Assembly (NCBI GenBank): GCA_015183035.1
Contig: JACZZP010000009.1
Coordinates: 372,001 to 436,000 of the forward strand
DNA: 64,000 bases
Reading direction: 5' to 3'
From: Meloidogyne chitwoodi
Taxonomy: Eukaryota; Nematoda; Chromadorea; Rhabditida; Meloidogynidae
Part shown: positions 10,701 through 20,703 of the stretch, in pieces
Layout: each line of letters starts with the position of its first letter
Position numbering within the stretch: the first letter of the stretch is position 1
Translations under genes and position numbers: made by a program
Notes under the pieces: generated by a model
Database searches by the model: none
The model's input: the letters and a program-made list of their open reading frames with translations, nothing else
Told to the model about the DNA's origin: nothing

Positions 10701-13582
10701 TAATTTTTTTTTTATTATTTTTTTTTTTAAAGTTTTCCTTGTAAATTGGCTCTATATAATTCTAGTTGTTCTGTTGGAATTAAAAAAATTAATATTAAAA
10801 TTCAACAACCACAGGTTTATTTTATTTTTATTTTTTTTTTAATTAAAATAATAAAAAAAATTTTTTTATTATTATTTTTTTAAGGTTGCTGCTGGAACAA
10901 AATTGCTAAGGATAATAGACGCTAATTCTTCTTGTTCTGATTTTTCTTTAAACAAATCTTCTGATGATGAGTTAATTTTATTTGATCATTTAAAAGCTGG
11001 AGAAAGAAGAGAACTTATTGTTCTGATTTTTGGAATTGGTTTGTGTATTTTTTTATTAAAAATTCTGATTTTTTATTTGTGTTTTTGTTTTGTAAGAAAA
11101 ACCAGAATTTTTATTTATTTTTTATTTAAAATTCTGATTTTTTATTTGTGTTTTTGTTTCTAAGAAAAAACCAATTTTTTTAGAAATTCTGATTTTTCCG
11201 TTAAATCAGAATAAGTTTTAGGTTATTTATTGTTTCTTTATGTTATGTTAGTTAGTGGTGTGGTGGTTAGTGTTGTTGATTTTGTGATAGAATTTAGTCG
11301 GTTCGATTCCGACTGCGAGTTATTTTATTTAAAATTATTTCAAAAATATTTTAGCTTTATTGATGTCTAAAAATTTTTTTATTTATTTAATAATTTTTAT
11401 CTTATTTAAAAAATGTATTTTTAATTAAGATCCTTCAATAGCAACTCCATTAAATAATAATATTGGACAAAAATCTTTAGTCTCTGGAAAAACACTTAAA
11501 TTCGGGGATGAACACAAAGTATATGTTCGTCGACCAACATCATTATCTTCTTCAAATAATTTAACTACAACAATAATATCAGATGTAGATTTACCTTTAT
11601 ATCAATTAAAAGAAAAAGAAGAAAAAAATAAACAAAAAACTTATTTTAAAAAACAACAACAACAAAATAATATTCATTCAACAGTATCTACACCTTTATT
11701 AAAACAACAATCTTCTGATGATGATAATAATATTGCTTCTACCTCTACTACAAATTCATCTAATCATTATGATTTAATTCCTTATACAGGGGTTAATATT
11801 TGCTTTTTAATAAAAAAAAAATTAATTTAAGAAGATATAATAAATTAATTTGTTAAGTTGTTCGGTGGTGTAGTGGTTAGTGTGTTGGGTTTTGACTGGA
11901 AGGGTGGAAGGTTCGAATCCCACTGGTGCCATTTTATATTTTAAGTTGTTTAAAAATTTTTTTTTGCTTTTTTTATAGTTATTAATTATTAAAAAATATG
12001 TTTTTATATTTTTAGCGTTTATTACTTGCCGAGATAACTTTTACATACACTGCTGATGTGAAAACAGAAAATGGAGAGGTTTTTTAATTTTTTAAAAATT
12101 TATTTTTAATTTTTTAAATTTATTTTTAGCAATATATTCGTTTTGCAAAACTGCCTTTAGCTATAACAATTGTCCCCGCAGTTATTTTATCTAATTGGCA
12201 AGTATTAGCAGGAGATGGTCCATATAACAGATATGTAGCTATTGATTTGTCTAATCAAACAGAAAATGAAGCACAATTAATTTTTGGTTCTAATAATAAA
12301 AAAACAACAATTGTTGTACAACCTAAAGATATTTGCAGGTTTTTTTTTTTAATTAAAAGAAATTAAAATTTAAAATTAATTTAAAATTAATTTTTCAGGG
12401 TTCCCCTACTTTGTCCTTGTTGTACAGAAATTAAATCAATTTTATTTCAAAAAATAACAAAATGTGCTTCTTATATACTGCAAATGCAAGAAATTGCACT
12501 TTTACGATCAAAAATAGAAAAACATTTGTTAAGCCATTTGGAAATTAATTGGAGAATTGAACAATTAAATGTTTGTTTTTTTGATTTTTAATAATTTTTA
12601 GAATTTTTTTTTAATATTTTATTTATTTTTTAACAGTTAAATGGTCAAGTACCTGTTGGTTCACTTTTATCTTCAGTTTCATTTCTTCGTCAAATGGCTT
12701 TGCCAACACTTACAATATGTTTGGAAATTTAAATTAATTAATTTTAAAATAAAAAATTAATTAAAAAATTTAAAATATAATTATTTTAATTTTTTTTTAG
12801 CAATGCAAGTAGACAATAATGAAGCAACAACATCTAATAATAATAATAATAATGATATTAATGTTGTTCAAGTGGGAGAGATTGTTTGTATTTCTATTGC
12901 TATATATTTTTCTATTAAAGGTAAGAGAATTTGTTTGTGTTTTTAAAAATCAGAATATTATGTATTTTGGAAAATCATTTAATTATATTTTCCGGAAAAA
13001 TCAGAATAAACGTATTTTCCTGAAAAATCAGAATAAATGTATTTTCCGGAAAAATCAGAATAAACGTATTTTCCGGAAAATGTAGAGTATTACTTGTATT
13101 TTCGGGAAAATCAGAATATTATGTATTTTCAGGAAAAATAATTTTTTTCCGACGAAATTTGTATTTTCCGGATTATTTTTATATTTTTCAGAATTTAATC
13201 TTGTATTTTTATTTCAGGTATATTAACAGGCGAATTATCGCTTGGATGTTATCAGAATTTTCAGAACAAAAACAACAATAATAACGCATCAATAGAACAT
13301 TCAGACAAATTCTTTATTTTTGGTCCAAATAAATTACCTATAAAAATAGAACAAAAAGAAGAAGAAAAAAAAGAATTAAAAAATAAAGAAGATAATAATA
13401 ATATTCTTCAAAGCAATTTTACTACAAAAATTTGTTTATCTTTTTGTTTTGAAGGAATTTACAAAATCTGTCCAAAATTTGAAAAAATAGAATTATTTGA
13501 AGAATCATCAATTCCACCATATATTCTAACTAATGAAGATATTTTTATGACACAACTTTCATTTAGTGTTATTAATAAATAA
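4770..13582 (+). CDS. TRAPPC9: TRAPPC9 (NIBP/Trs120), TRAPPII tethering subunit
   Basis: TRAPPC9 is a subunit of TRAPPII, the Rab-activating tether at the trans-Golgi and recycling membranes. The N-terminus matches in order: MEYALPTPGDHCRV, VKPIGHFPSAIF, then FRKVFGLVCIG (family FQTHRKVVGLITI), DSRCVLFGF and LLRSIYVVLDSKRLDIS. The TPR-like part reads KKCIGRLRKRLADYAFLTGYF ... NSSIELLKSTQDLLWLAAATEG, close to animal TRAPPC9. Later blocks include LPPLQFTKFPIIK (family LPPVPFTKLPIVR), SIFIYSPF, SLPGMLKIIGYSC and LPNLPLLKIE. Beta-sandwich regions follow to ...TQLSFSVINK with TAA at 13580-13582. Low-complexity Ser/Asn/Gln inserts (for example 5800-6000, 7740-7990 and 11560-11780) are longer than in vertebrates. 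Introns carry MITEs, two sense tRNA-like units and several TTCTGATTTT arrays. Confidence 0.92.
5284..5405. mobile_element. Palindromic MITE, near-complete
   Basis: Arms ttgtctaatttaagtacacacccc and ggggtgttcgcttaaattagacaa pair end to end. The right core has lost AAT from cgaataaatgggg (cgaataacgggg). It lies in an early TRAPPC9 intron beside an unrelated element at 5450-5690. Confidence 0.85.
5540..5690. mobile_element. Non-autonomous element, CGACATTTCGT family
   Basis: The block contains several forms of gacatttcgt/acgaaatgtc plus gggctcgagtaaacgaaatgtagttttttt. A second copy of the same block is at 56742-56890 in the CLUH gene (gagctcgggtaaacgaaatttagttttttgcc). Two copies about 51 kb apart in unrelated introns indicate an interspersed repeat. 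No coding capacity was seen. Confidence 0.65.
7276..7378. mobile_element. Palindromic MITE in TRAPPC9 intron
   Basis: Arms agtatac/gtatact close an inner pair ACACCCCATTTATTCGCGC / TTGCGAATAAATGGGGTGT. The loop is a long T-rich stretch. Confidence 0.8.
7668..7700. mobile_element. Single-arm MITE remnant
   Basis: A lone left core (agacaccccatctattcgcaaac) in a TRAPPC9 intron, without a partner arm before the next exon. Confidence 0.5.
8195..8620. repeat. TTCTGATTTTT tandem array
   Basis: About fifteen units of ATTCTGATTTTTGTGTTTTTAAAT type fill a TRAPPC9 intron. Unit length varies between about 20 and 35 bp, mainly in the T and TTTATTAAA spacers. Confidence 0.85.
8927..9019. mobile_element. 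Palindromic MITE with decayed left arm
   Basis: The right arm is intact (ctgcgaataaatggggtgttaacct). The left arm keeps only aggttaacaccccccc and has lost the TTATTCGC core. Confidence 0.7.
11025..11215. repeat. Short TTCTGATTTTTTATTTGTG repeat
   Basis: Units of aattctgattttttatttgtgtttttgttt alternate with accagaatttttatt. They lie in the TRAPPC9 intron that also contains the tRNA-like unit at 11251. Confidence 0.7.
11251..11320 (+). ncRNA. tRNA-like unit, sense, TRAPPC9 intron
   Basis: A-box-like TGGTGTGGTGGTTAGTG is followed 35 nt later by B-box GGTTCGATTCC. The T-arm is well formed (AGTCGG / CCGACT around TTCGATT). No acceptor stem of normal length is visible, and the anticodon arm is poor. 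It is a tRNA-derived element or pseudo-tRNA rather than an evident functional tRNA. Confidence 0.6.
11861..11931 (+). ncRNA. tRNA-like unit, sense, TRAPPC9 intron
   Basis: The sequence begins TTCGGTGGTGTAGTGGTTAGTGT and ends with B-box GGTTCGAATCC then CACTGGTGCCA. CGGTGG at the 5' end pairs with CCACTG directly after the B box, leaving only a GG/CC T-stem. This compact fold is not a canonical cloverleaf. It ends about 85 nt before the 3' splice site. Confidence 0.62.
12930..13200. repeat. TTTTCCGGAAAAATCAGAAT tandem array
   Basis: Repeated units of cagaataaacgtattttccggaaaaat in a late TRAPPC9 intron. The unit has a small palindrome, TTTTCCGGAAAA, and matches the minus-strand array at 14590-15012 in Sec16. 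Confidence 0.82.
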
Positions 13583-14486
13583 ATTGATTTTTTTACTTTT
13601 TAAGAGTACTTTAATTTAGAAAGTTAAAATATAGATTTTTTAAGTTAGAACAATTTAAACATTTATTTTTAAAAAATTAATATATCGATTTTATTGATTT
13701 CTGGACTTGGAAATATTTTTTGAAAGATTTATATTTTTGAAGATGAATATATCAGTTTTTGTATGTTATCTCTACATACACTATTTCTTAAAATTTGTTT
13801 TTGTGTTTTACAACCTATGCAAAACTTGTTTTTACAAGTTTATAGGGTAAAAAAAACGAGAGGGTGGGAGGGTGGGCCGGCATCGTGCAATACTGGGGAA
13901 GGCATAAATATATTAATATTTAAGTATTCTATGTAAATATGAGATAATGGACTGGATAGTCATATATGCAAGCATTCCAACTATTGCACGATGCCGGCCC
14001 GCCCACCACCCTCTCAAATTTTTTACCCTATAAACTTGTAAAAACAAGTTTTGCATAGGTTGTAAAAACAAAACAAATTTTAAGAAAATAGTGTTGCTAG
14101 AGATAACATACAAAAAACTTATATATTCGTCTCAAAAATATAAATCTTTCAAAAAATATTTCCAAGTCCAGAAATCAATAAATTATTTTTAAATACTTTA
14201 ACAGCGAAATTAACATAGAAAATTCCCTTTATACTACATATATAATTTTTTCCAAGTCAGCAAGAAAATATGCACACAAAAAAGGTTGGAAAAACCGTCA
14301 CAAGAAAATCCTAAAATTACTTGGCCAGTTAATCGCGAGAAAAAAAGTTAAATTTATCTGCGTCTAACTGGCCTATTTCTGCCAAATTATTATAACAACG
14401 AAAAAAAAGAAACTCTAAATAAGAGAAAAATAAAATTAATTTTTATAATATCACAAGATTTTTAAAACATCTACTTTCTTTTACTT
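13583..14486. other. Convergent intergenic region TRAPPC9/Sec16
   Basis: The 3' ends of two convergent genes face each other here. Most of the space is a large foldback element (13690-14183). The remainder is A/T-rich with no open frame that resembles a gene. Confidence 0.8.
13690..14183. mobile_element. Large foldback element, arms about 210 bp
   Basis: The left arm starts ttattgatttctggacttgg and runs to ccggcatcgtgcaata. The right arm starts tattgcacgatgccgg and returns to ccaagtccagaaatcaataa. Within the arms, caacctatgcaaaacttg pairs with caagttttgcataggttg and tttatagggtaaaa pairs with ttttaccctataaa. The loop is about 60 bp. No coding sequence is present, so this looks like a MITE or foldback element between convergent genes. 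Confidence 0.85.
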
Positions 14487-17400
14487 TTATGAATTCCAAG
14501 CATTAGCATATCTGTTTTTCTAAAAAAAAGGGATAAAAATTAAATAATTAAAAATACTGAATATTTATTTGTTTAAAAAGCAACATTAGATCAGAAAATA
14601 CAAAAACATTCTGATTTTTTTGGAAATACAAATAATTCTGATTTTTCCGGAAAAATACAAATAATTCTGATTTTTCGGAAATACAAAAATATTCTGATTT
14701 TTCCGGAAATACAAATAATTCTGATTTTTCCGGAAAAATACAAATAATTCTGATTTTTCGGAAATACAAAAATATTCTGATTTTTCCGGAAATACAAATA
14801 ATTCTGATTTTTCGGAAATACAAAAATATTCTGATTTTTCCGGAAATACAAATAATTCTGATTTTTCCGAAAAAATACAAATAATTCTGGTTTTCTCCGG
14901 AAATACAAAAACATTCTCATTTTTCCGGAAAAACAAATATTCTGGTTTTTCCGAAAAAATACAAGTTATTCTGATTTTTCTGTAAAAATACAATTCTGAT
15001 TTTTTGAAAAGGCAAAAAACAATAATTTCACATACCCCTTGAAATGGCCTATTAGTCGCAGTAGTATTAGAAGTATTAGAAGGAGCAACAGGAATATCTG
15101 GTATTGAAGGAAATTGAAGTAATGGAGGTGGTAATGATTGTTGTTCTTGTTCATCAAATATTGGAGTAGAACATTTTATTGTTTTTTCATCATCGTTTTT
15201 ATTATTTGTTATTGTTTTTGCTGTTGTCATTATTGAGGGAGGAGGTGCAACTATATCTTCATCAATAGATTGACCATTTTGATCAACATATTTATTTTTT
15301 TGAGGGTCCCAGACAATCTAATTATTTTTATCAAGTTAATTTTTAGTAAAATAAAAAGATTAGATATCCATCCCATTTATTCGCAAAAATATTATTGTTT
15401 AAGTCAATTTTTAGTTAAAATATGTTCTGCGAATAAGTGGGAGATCTACTTAAATAATAAAAAGATGCGAATAAATGGGGCGTCAATCTAAATTATTTTT
15501 TGCGATTAAATGGGAGTGTACTTAAACTAAGTTTTGCGAATAAATGGGGTGCCAATTTAAATAAAAAAATTTGCGAATAAATGGAACAAATAATTTTTAA
15601 TTTAAAAAAACCTCAGGATTTTTATCATCAGGTAATTTCATAGAATTAGATCCTTGAAGTTGTGTAATTTTTGAAAAAAATCCTCCAATCTTTTCAGCAA
15701 AAAATCCACTACTATTATTATTAATAGGAGGACTTTTATTATTTGTCAAATCATTTTTTATTGGTAATTGTTGTGGAATTATATTATTATTTGATTTTAC
15801 TGAAGAAGTTGATTGTTTTCTTTGAACTTGTTGAACTTGATGATTAACTTTAAAAATAAACAAAAAAATTTTTGGAACGTCTGGACATCCCATTTAATCG
15901 CAAAAATAAAAAAATAATTAAAAAAAACAAAAAATATTTCTGCGAATAAATGGGGTGTTCACCCAAAATTAATCCCAAATATTAAACAAATAAATTAAAA
16001 AAAAATATATAATAAAGCAAAAAAAACCTTCAATTAATTGAATATTTTCATTTGGTATTGGAGGCAAAATATTATCATAAAAAGAATTATTCGTTGAAGG
16101 AATAAGTGGTGGTGGTGGTGGCTGTTGTTGTTGTTTTTTATTATTCTTCTTCTTATTCTGCCCTTCTTTGTCCGAAACAACAACAATGCTATTAGTGCCT
16201 TCTACACTACTTTAAAAAAATTAAATTGTTTAAACACCCCATTTATTCGCAAAGAAAATATTCAAAAAATAGCGAATATTTTCTTGCGAATAAATGGGGT
16301 GTTTAGACGATAATTGATTAATTAAAAAATAATAAATAAATATACTCTGATTCTGTTCCACAATTAGTCTCTGAATAACATCGCTCTCTAGGTAATGACG
16401 AATTAACAAAATTAAGCATTGGAGGAGGAGAGGGTTCATCCGATTGAATAAACAACATTTGATTGTGAAGTTGCTGCTTTGATTTATTTGGAGGAAATTC
16501 AGAAAACTAAATATATTGTCTAATGCAAAATCTCCCCATTTATTCGCAAAATAATGACCAAAAATTAGTTGAAAGAATAAAATTATTTTCTTGCGAATAC
16601 ATGGGGTGTGTGATTAAAATAGACGTTTTTAAAAAATAATTTTAGTGTACACACCCCATTTATTCGGAAAAAAATATTATAAAACAAAAATGAACAAAAA
16701 TAAAATTATTTTCTTGCGAATACATGGGGTGTGTGTAAAATAATACACTAATTTTAATAAAAAAAATATAAAAAAACCTTGTTACTAATTTCCTTATTTT
16801 CACCACCAACAACATTATTTTGAGATGGAAAAGAAGAAGCAAAAGAAGGTTGTAATTGATCGTCAAATTGTGGTGGTCCAGGTTGCATTTTCGCAGTAAT
16901 TTTGTTAATTTTTTTATTTTTTCCTTCTTTTAAATTTTTTTGTTTTTCTTCTTCTTCATTATTTAAAGAACAAGAAAAAGAAGAATTATTCAAATAAAGT
17001 TTTATACAATTATCAAATCCTCCCAATTCACCAATTAATTTAATATATTCTCCCCTAGTTTTTAAATATTCCTTTGATTGACAAAGTGCAGTAGGAGAAT
17101 TTCCATTTCCTAGACGTAAAGCGTAATCGTAAATTTCTGTTGCTTGATAATCAAACACTGACCAACTTAAAAATTTAAATTAAAAAAAAAAAAAATTTTT
17201 TTAACTAACCCAAATCGAGTAATGCAAGAATTTAATGTATCATCAGGTATTGAAGCGTTTAAAAGGGTTATATGTTTACGATGTTTTGAATGATCATCCA
17301 TTTCACTTTAAAAAAGAAGTTGATTAAATATTAAATTAAATAAAAAAGGGACTATAATTTAGGCAAACACCCCATTTAGACGCAAGAAAAAAACATTATA

Positions 17401-20400
17401 AAACGACAAAAAATTAAATTTTATTTGTTGCGAATAAATGGGGTATCCACTCAAATTAAAAGAGGACTTTTATTTTCTGTTTAGGTGAACACCCCATTTA
17501 GACGCAAGAAAATATTTTAAAACAAAAATACTTTCAAAATAAAAAATTAATACTTTTGCGAATAAATGGGGTGTCTACCCAAACTTAATAATTTCCGTTT
17601 AGTTTTTATCGGAGTATTTTAGGTTTAAAAAAAAATTAATAATAAAAAACTAAATATACTCATGATTATCTGTTGATGGTTCCTCAAAACAATTATAACC
17701 AGTTAACAAATTTACAGCCAAAAAACAAAAATCAGCAGCAGCATTAAATTCTTTTTGAGCCAAAGAAAGGCCTAATTGATATACTGAATTCATTGCATTT
17801 TGTGTTGAAAGATTAGCAAGAACAATGGCTATATGTGCTCTCCAACCATTTGTGTCATCTGTTGTTGGATTATTCTTTAAAAAATTAAATTAAAATTATT
17901 AAAAATTAATTTAAAAATCCTAAACCATTGGAATCCTATACCCTTTGAGTTTAAGGGACTCCCGTATAATAAAAATAAAAAATAAACACCCCATTTATTC
18001 GCAAAAAATATTTTACAAACAAAAGTTACAAATAAATAAATAAAATTTTTGCGAATAAATGGGGTGTGTATCTAGAGAAAAGATAAAGGTCTCCAGGGTT
18101 TAATTTATTCATTTTAAATTGGGCTAAAATTCGAGGAAAAAGCCCAAAAAATACAAAAAATTAATTCAGAAAAATGAATAAATAGGCTTTGACTTTAAAT
18201 AATAAAGAAACCCCCCCCCCCCCCCCCCCCCCCAAAGAATTAACTAAAAAGACACCCAAAAAACTCTTTAAAAAAAAAAACCTTACAAGCAATGGAACAA
18301 TCGAATCAGAGGCCACATTAATCAAAGTTGTAATTGGATGATTTAGTGATCTGTAGGACATCAATTTTGCTTCAATGCTTTCCTGTTTCTGCTTATCATT
18401 ACGAAAAAGACGATGTGCAAGTATTAAAGCATCAAAAAACAATCCGTCTCCAATTGCACTTTCAATCGCTTCCTAAATATTTAAAAAATAAATAAAAGTG
18501 TCGAAAGAATTTGTGTAGTTTAGGTACACCGCCCATTTAATCGCAAGATAATAAACCAAAATATATCAAGAAGGAAATGTAGAAAATGACACCCCATATA
18601 GCCGCAAGGAAATATTTTTTTAATCTATATTTTGATTTATTATTTGCGAATAAATGGGCAGTGTGTGTACCTAAACTATATACAAATTCCAAAAAATCAA
18701 AAACAAAAATAAACCTCAACATGTCCTCCTAACAAATATTTTGTTATTTTTTCCATAGCTTGTGGGTCAACACTAACAGAAGATAAAAGAGGTGATTTTT
18801 GTGGTGAAGAATCATCACTTTTCAAGAAGTTTTGTTTAGAAAATGAAGAAAATTGTTGTTGTTGATCACCAGAACAGAGTAAACGTGCCAAATCTGGACC
18901 AGTGACTTTCTTTTTTAATTTTTAAAAAATAAAGATTAAATTAAAATTTAAAAATAAACCCCTTGTTGTCTAACAAGCATTTCTAATAATGCCCAAATAA
19001 GAATACAATCATTTGCATCACCCGACTTTGGATTCGCTCGATAAACATCAGATTGATAAATTCGTTCAATTTGACGTTGAATAAATAATAAAGGTGTTTG
19101 GGGTGGAGTATAGTCAATTAATAAAGGACCTAAAAATGCAAATATTCAAGTAGACCCCCCATTTAATCGCAAGAAAATATTTTACACACAAAAAATGAAG
19201 AATATTTTCTTGCGAATAAATGGGGTGGAGTCCCAAAAATATTAATAAAAAACCAGAAAAACAAACCTTTAAAGTTTTCAAAAGTCTCCACAAAACGTCT
19301 GCCCTCATAATCCTTGTAAAACTTTTTTGTATTTTCAACGCAAACAATGCTAATTCCAACATCAGGATTGACAAAAACAAGACGTCCTTTAGCAGCAAAA
19401 TGGATAGGAATGTGTGGTGCTCGATAAAACATTAATTCTTAAAAAAATAATTTTTAAATATGTAAATTTAAAATGAAAACCATTGGCTAACGATTGTAGG
19501 CTATTTTCACTGTCACCATCAGCAAAACTTGGTCTATCACTTGCCCTAAAATACAATTATTTTATAAAAAAAAATTATTAAAATTAAATAACAAACCTAC
19601 TACCAGAAGTTGCTCGTTCATCACTAAAAAGATGCTTTTGTGCCAAGTTATAAGCCAACTTATTTTTTTCTAGCATACGTCTTTTATATTCTTGGAGTGT
19701 GAGGCGACATATCTGAAAAAAAAGAAATAGAAACTAAAAAAATTTTGAACCTTTAAGAAAGCACTACGTTCAGAATCACCAGCACTAGTGTATTTGTAAA
19801 ATTCTCTAAAAAATAGAAAAATAAAATTAAAGTGATTGAAATATTTTTCAGAGTTAAAAGGCTCAAAGTTAAGCTAAAGTAAATGTTTATCCTTAAAAGG
19901 GCATCGAACCCATGACTCTTTCAACGAAACACAAACCGATCCGACTACACCAAACATGTTAACAATAAAATTGTCTGATATTAGCATTTATTGAAGCAGA
20001 AATCTTTAAAAAATAAAAAACAAACCTATTGAAAACATTATGGAATTTCGGAACATTTAAATATCTTTCATAAAGAGAGTAGTAGAAAAGATAGGCAACT
20101 TTTTCAATTGACGAAAGTGTTCTAAACTCATATGGTGGAGAACTTTTAGCAATAAATCTTGAAGCTCGGTCCTAAAATATAAATAAAATTGTTGGGTAGC
20201 AAAAAATAAACAAACAGGTGTAAATTTATCTGTTAATTCAGTAAGAACACCAAAAAAGTAAATATCCCTTGCATCAAATCCAAAGGTATCACGAGTCCGG
20301 TGTGATAATGATGCTGCGACAGATGGTGGTCTTCGTGACGAATGGGTAGAACTCGGCCTAAGAATTGATTAAAAGTAAATCCCTTAGCCCACGTTTTGCC

Positions 20401-20703
20401 AAAGCAGATGAGAAGCATTTCAACACCCTTTCCTAACCAAATAAGTATTGTAAAAGAATACCGTGGTGGTTGCTGAAATGATTGCTGCTGTAAATGTCCA
20501 CCCATTCCATAACTCGCCATTTCATCATCCTCCTCATCAAAATCAAGCTCTTCGTCTTCCTCCTCACTGCTATTAACACCATTAACAAGAATATAAGACT
20601 TTTTAAAGCGATCCTTTCTTAACTGTTCAACAAATTCTTCACCATAATCTTTTCGTCGATTTGAAGAACTTGTCATTTTAAGAACTTTTATAGGATTCTG
20701 CAT
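14487..20703 (-). CDS. sec-16: Sec16, COPII ER-exit-site scaffold, with captured EB exons
   Basis: Sec16 organises ER exit sites and recruits COPII coat. The N-terminus (MQNPIKVLK...) is acidic and low-complexity. The central conserved domain is clear: DCILIWALLEMLVRQQG, DLARLLCSGD, AIESAIGDGLFFDALILAHRL, LMSYRSLNHPITTLINVAS, DDTNGWRAHIAIVLANLST and WSVFDYQATEIYDYALRLG. The C-terminus has the family motif GSNSMKLPDDKNPE / IVWDPQKNKYVDQNGQ and ends RYANAWNS, with the stop at 14487-14489. Between these, exons at about 16347-16507 and 16029-16211 are homologous in sequence, frame and exon phase to exons of the EB-module gene at 28.2-28.75 kb, but have lost most cysteines. Introns hold about nine MITEs, a 23-nt poly-C and a sense tRNA-like unit. 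The start is the ATG at 20701-20703. Confidence 0.9.
14590..15012. repeat. TTCTGATTTTTCCGGAAATAC tandem array
   Basis: About sixteen units near 26 bp long (attctgatttttccggaaatacaaat) lie in the last Sec16 intron. The lack of stops produces long overlapping minus-strand open frames here. They are translations of the repeat and not genes. Confidence 0.9.
15361..15588. mobile_element. Compound cluster of MITE arms
   Basis: One diverged two-armed copy (15364-15450) is followed by further right-type arms near 15467, 15505, 15535 and 15572, each a variant of gcgaataaatgggg. The pattern suggests nested insertion or serial partial duplication. It lies in a Sec16 intron. Confidence 0.75.
15873..15970. 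mobile_element. Palindromic MITE in the duplicated Sec16 block
   Basis: Arms gacatcccatttaatcgcaaaa / ctgcgaataaatggggtgttc. It occupies the intron corresponding to the one holding the 28050-28200 copy in the EB gene. Confidence 0.8.
16224..16316. mobile_element. Palindromic MITE, compact copy
   Basis: Arms aattgtttaaacaccccatttattcgc / gcgaataaatggggtgtttagacgataatt. The corresponding EB-gene intron has the copy at 28478-28572. Confidence 0.85.
16517..16624. mobile_element. Palindromic MITE, Sec16 intron
   Basis: Outer arms gtctaatgcaaaatctcccc / ggggtgtgtgattaaaatagac. The equivalent EB-gene intron holds the 28762-28858 copy. Confidence 0.8.
16640..16755. mobile_element. Palindromic MITE adjacent to another copy
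   Basis: Arms ttagtgtacacaccccatttattcgg / cgaatacatggggtgtgtgtaaaataatacactaa. It shares the CGAATACATGGGG variant with its neighbour at 16517, so one may derive from the other by local copying. Confidence 0.8.
17350..17461. mobile_element. Palindromic MITE, first of a tandem pair
   Basis: The left core is CACCCCATTTAGACGCAAG, a GAC variant shared only with the copy just downstream. The right core is the usual ttgcgaataaatggggt. Confidence 0.82.
17475..17590. mobile_element. Palindromic MITE, second of a tandem pair
   Basis: Carries the same CATTTAGACGCAAG variant as the copy ending 13 bp upstream, which suggests tandem duplication of one insertion. Confidence 0.82.
17982..18075. mobile_element. 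Palindromic MITE, Sec16 intron
   Basis: Arms aataaacaccccatttattcgcaaaaaat / tttgcgaataaatggggtgtgta. Outer ends are short compared with the 2103 copy. Confidence 0.78.
18211..18233. repeat. Poly-C homopolymer, 23 nt
   Basis: An uninterrupted run of 23 C in a Sec16 intron (G-run on the coding strand). It stands out in DNA that is otherwise strongly A/T. Confidence 0.95.
18507..18689. mobile_element. Nested palindromic MITE
   Basis: Outer arms gaatttgtgtagtttaggtacacc / gtgtacctaaactatatacaaattc bracket an internal second left core, gacaccccatatagccgcaag. The length (183 bp) and three cores suggest one copy inside another. Confidence 0.8.
19143..19243. mobile_element. Palindromic MITE, Sec16 intron
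   Basis: Inner arms atttaatcgcaagaaaatatttt / aatattttcttgcgaataaatggggt form a near-perfect stem with a very short loop. Confidence 0.83.
19891..19958 (-). ncRNA. tRNA-like unit, sense, Sec16 intron
   Basis: On the minus strand, A-box-like TGGTGTAGTCGG precedes B-box GGTTCGATGCC. T-stem pairing is partial (ATGGG/CCCTT). No matching acceptor stem was found. It is in the same orientation as Sec16 and lies about 85 nt from the acceptor. Confidence 0.55.

Noticed and set aside
11861..11931. A functional tRNA gene
   Set aside because: A and B boxes are present, but a normal seven-pair acceptor stem and five-pair T-stem cannot be formed; listed as tRNA-like.
14548..14920. Long minus-strand open frames rich in Phe/Tyr/Ile/Lys
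   Set aside because: They are translations of the TTCTGATTTTTCCGGAAATAC tandem array in several frames.
15365..15588. CRISPR-like array (repeated GCGAATAAATGGGG)
   Set aside because: Units are irregular arms of a palindromic element in a eukaryotic intron, without uniform spacers or cas genes.
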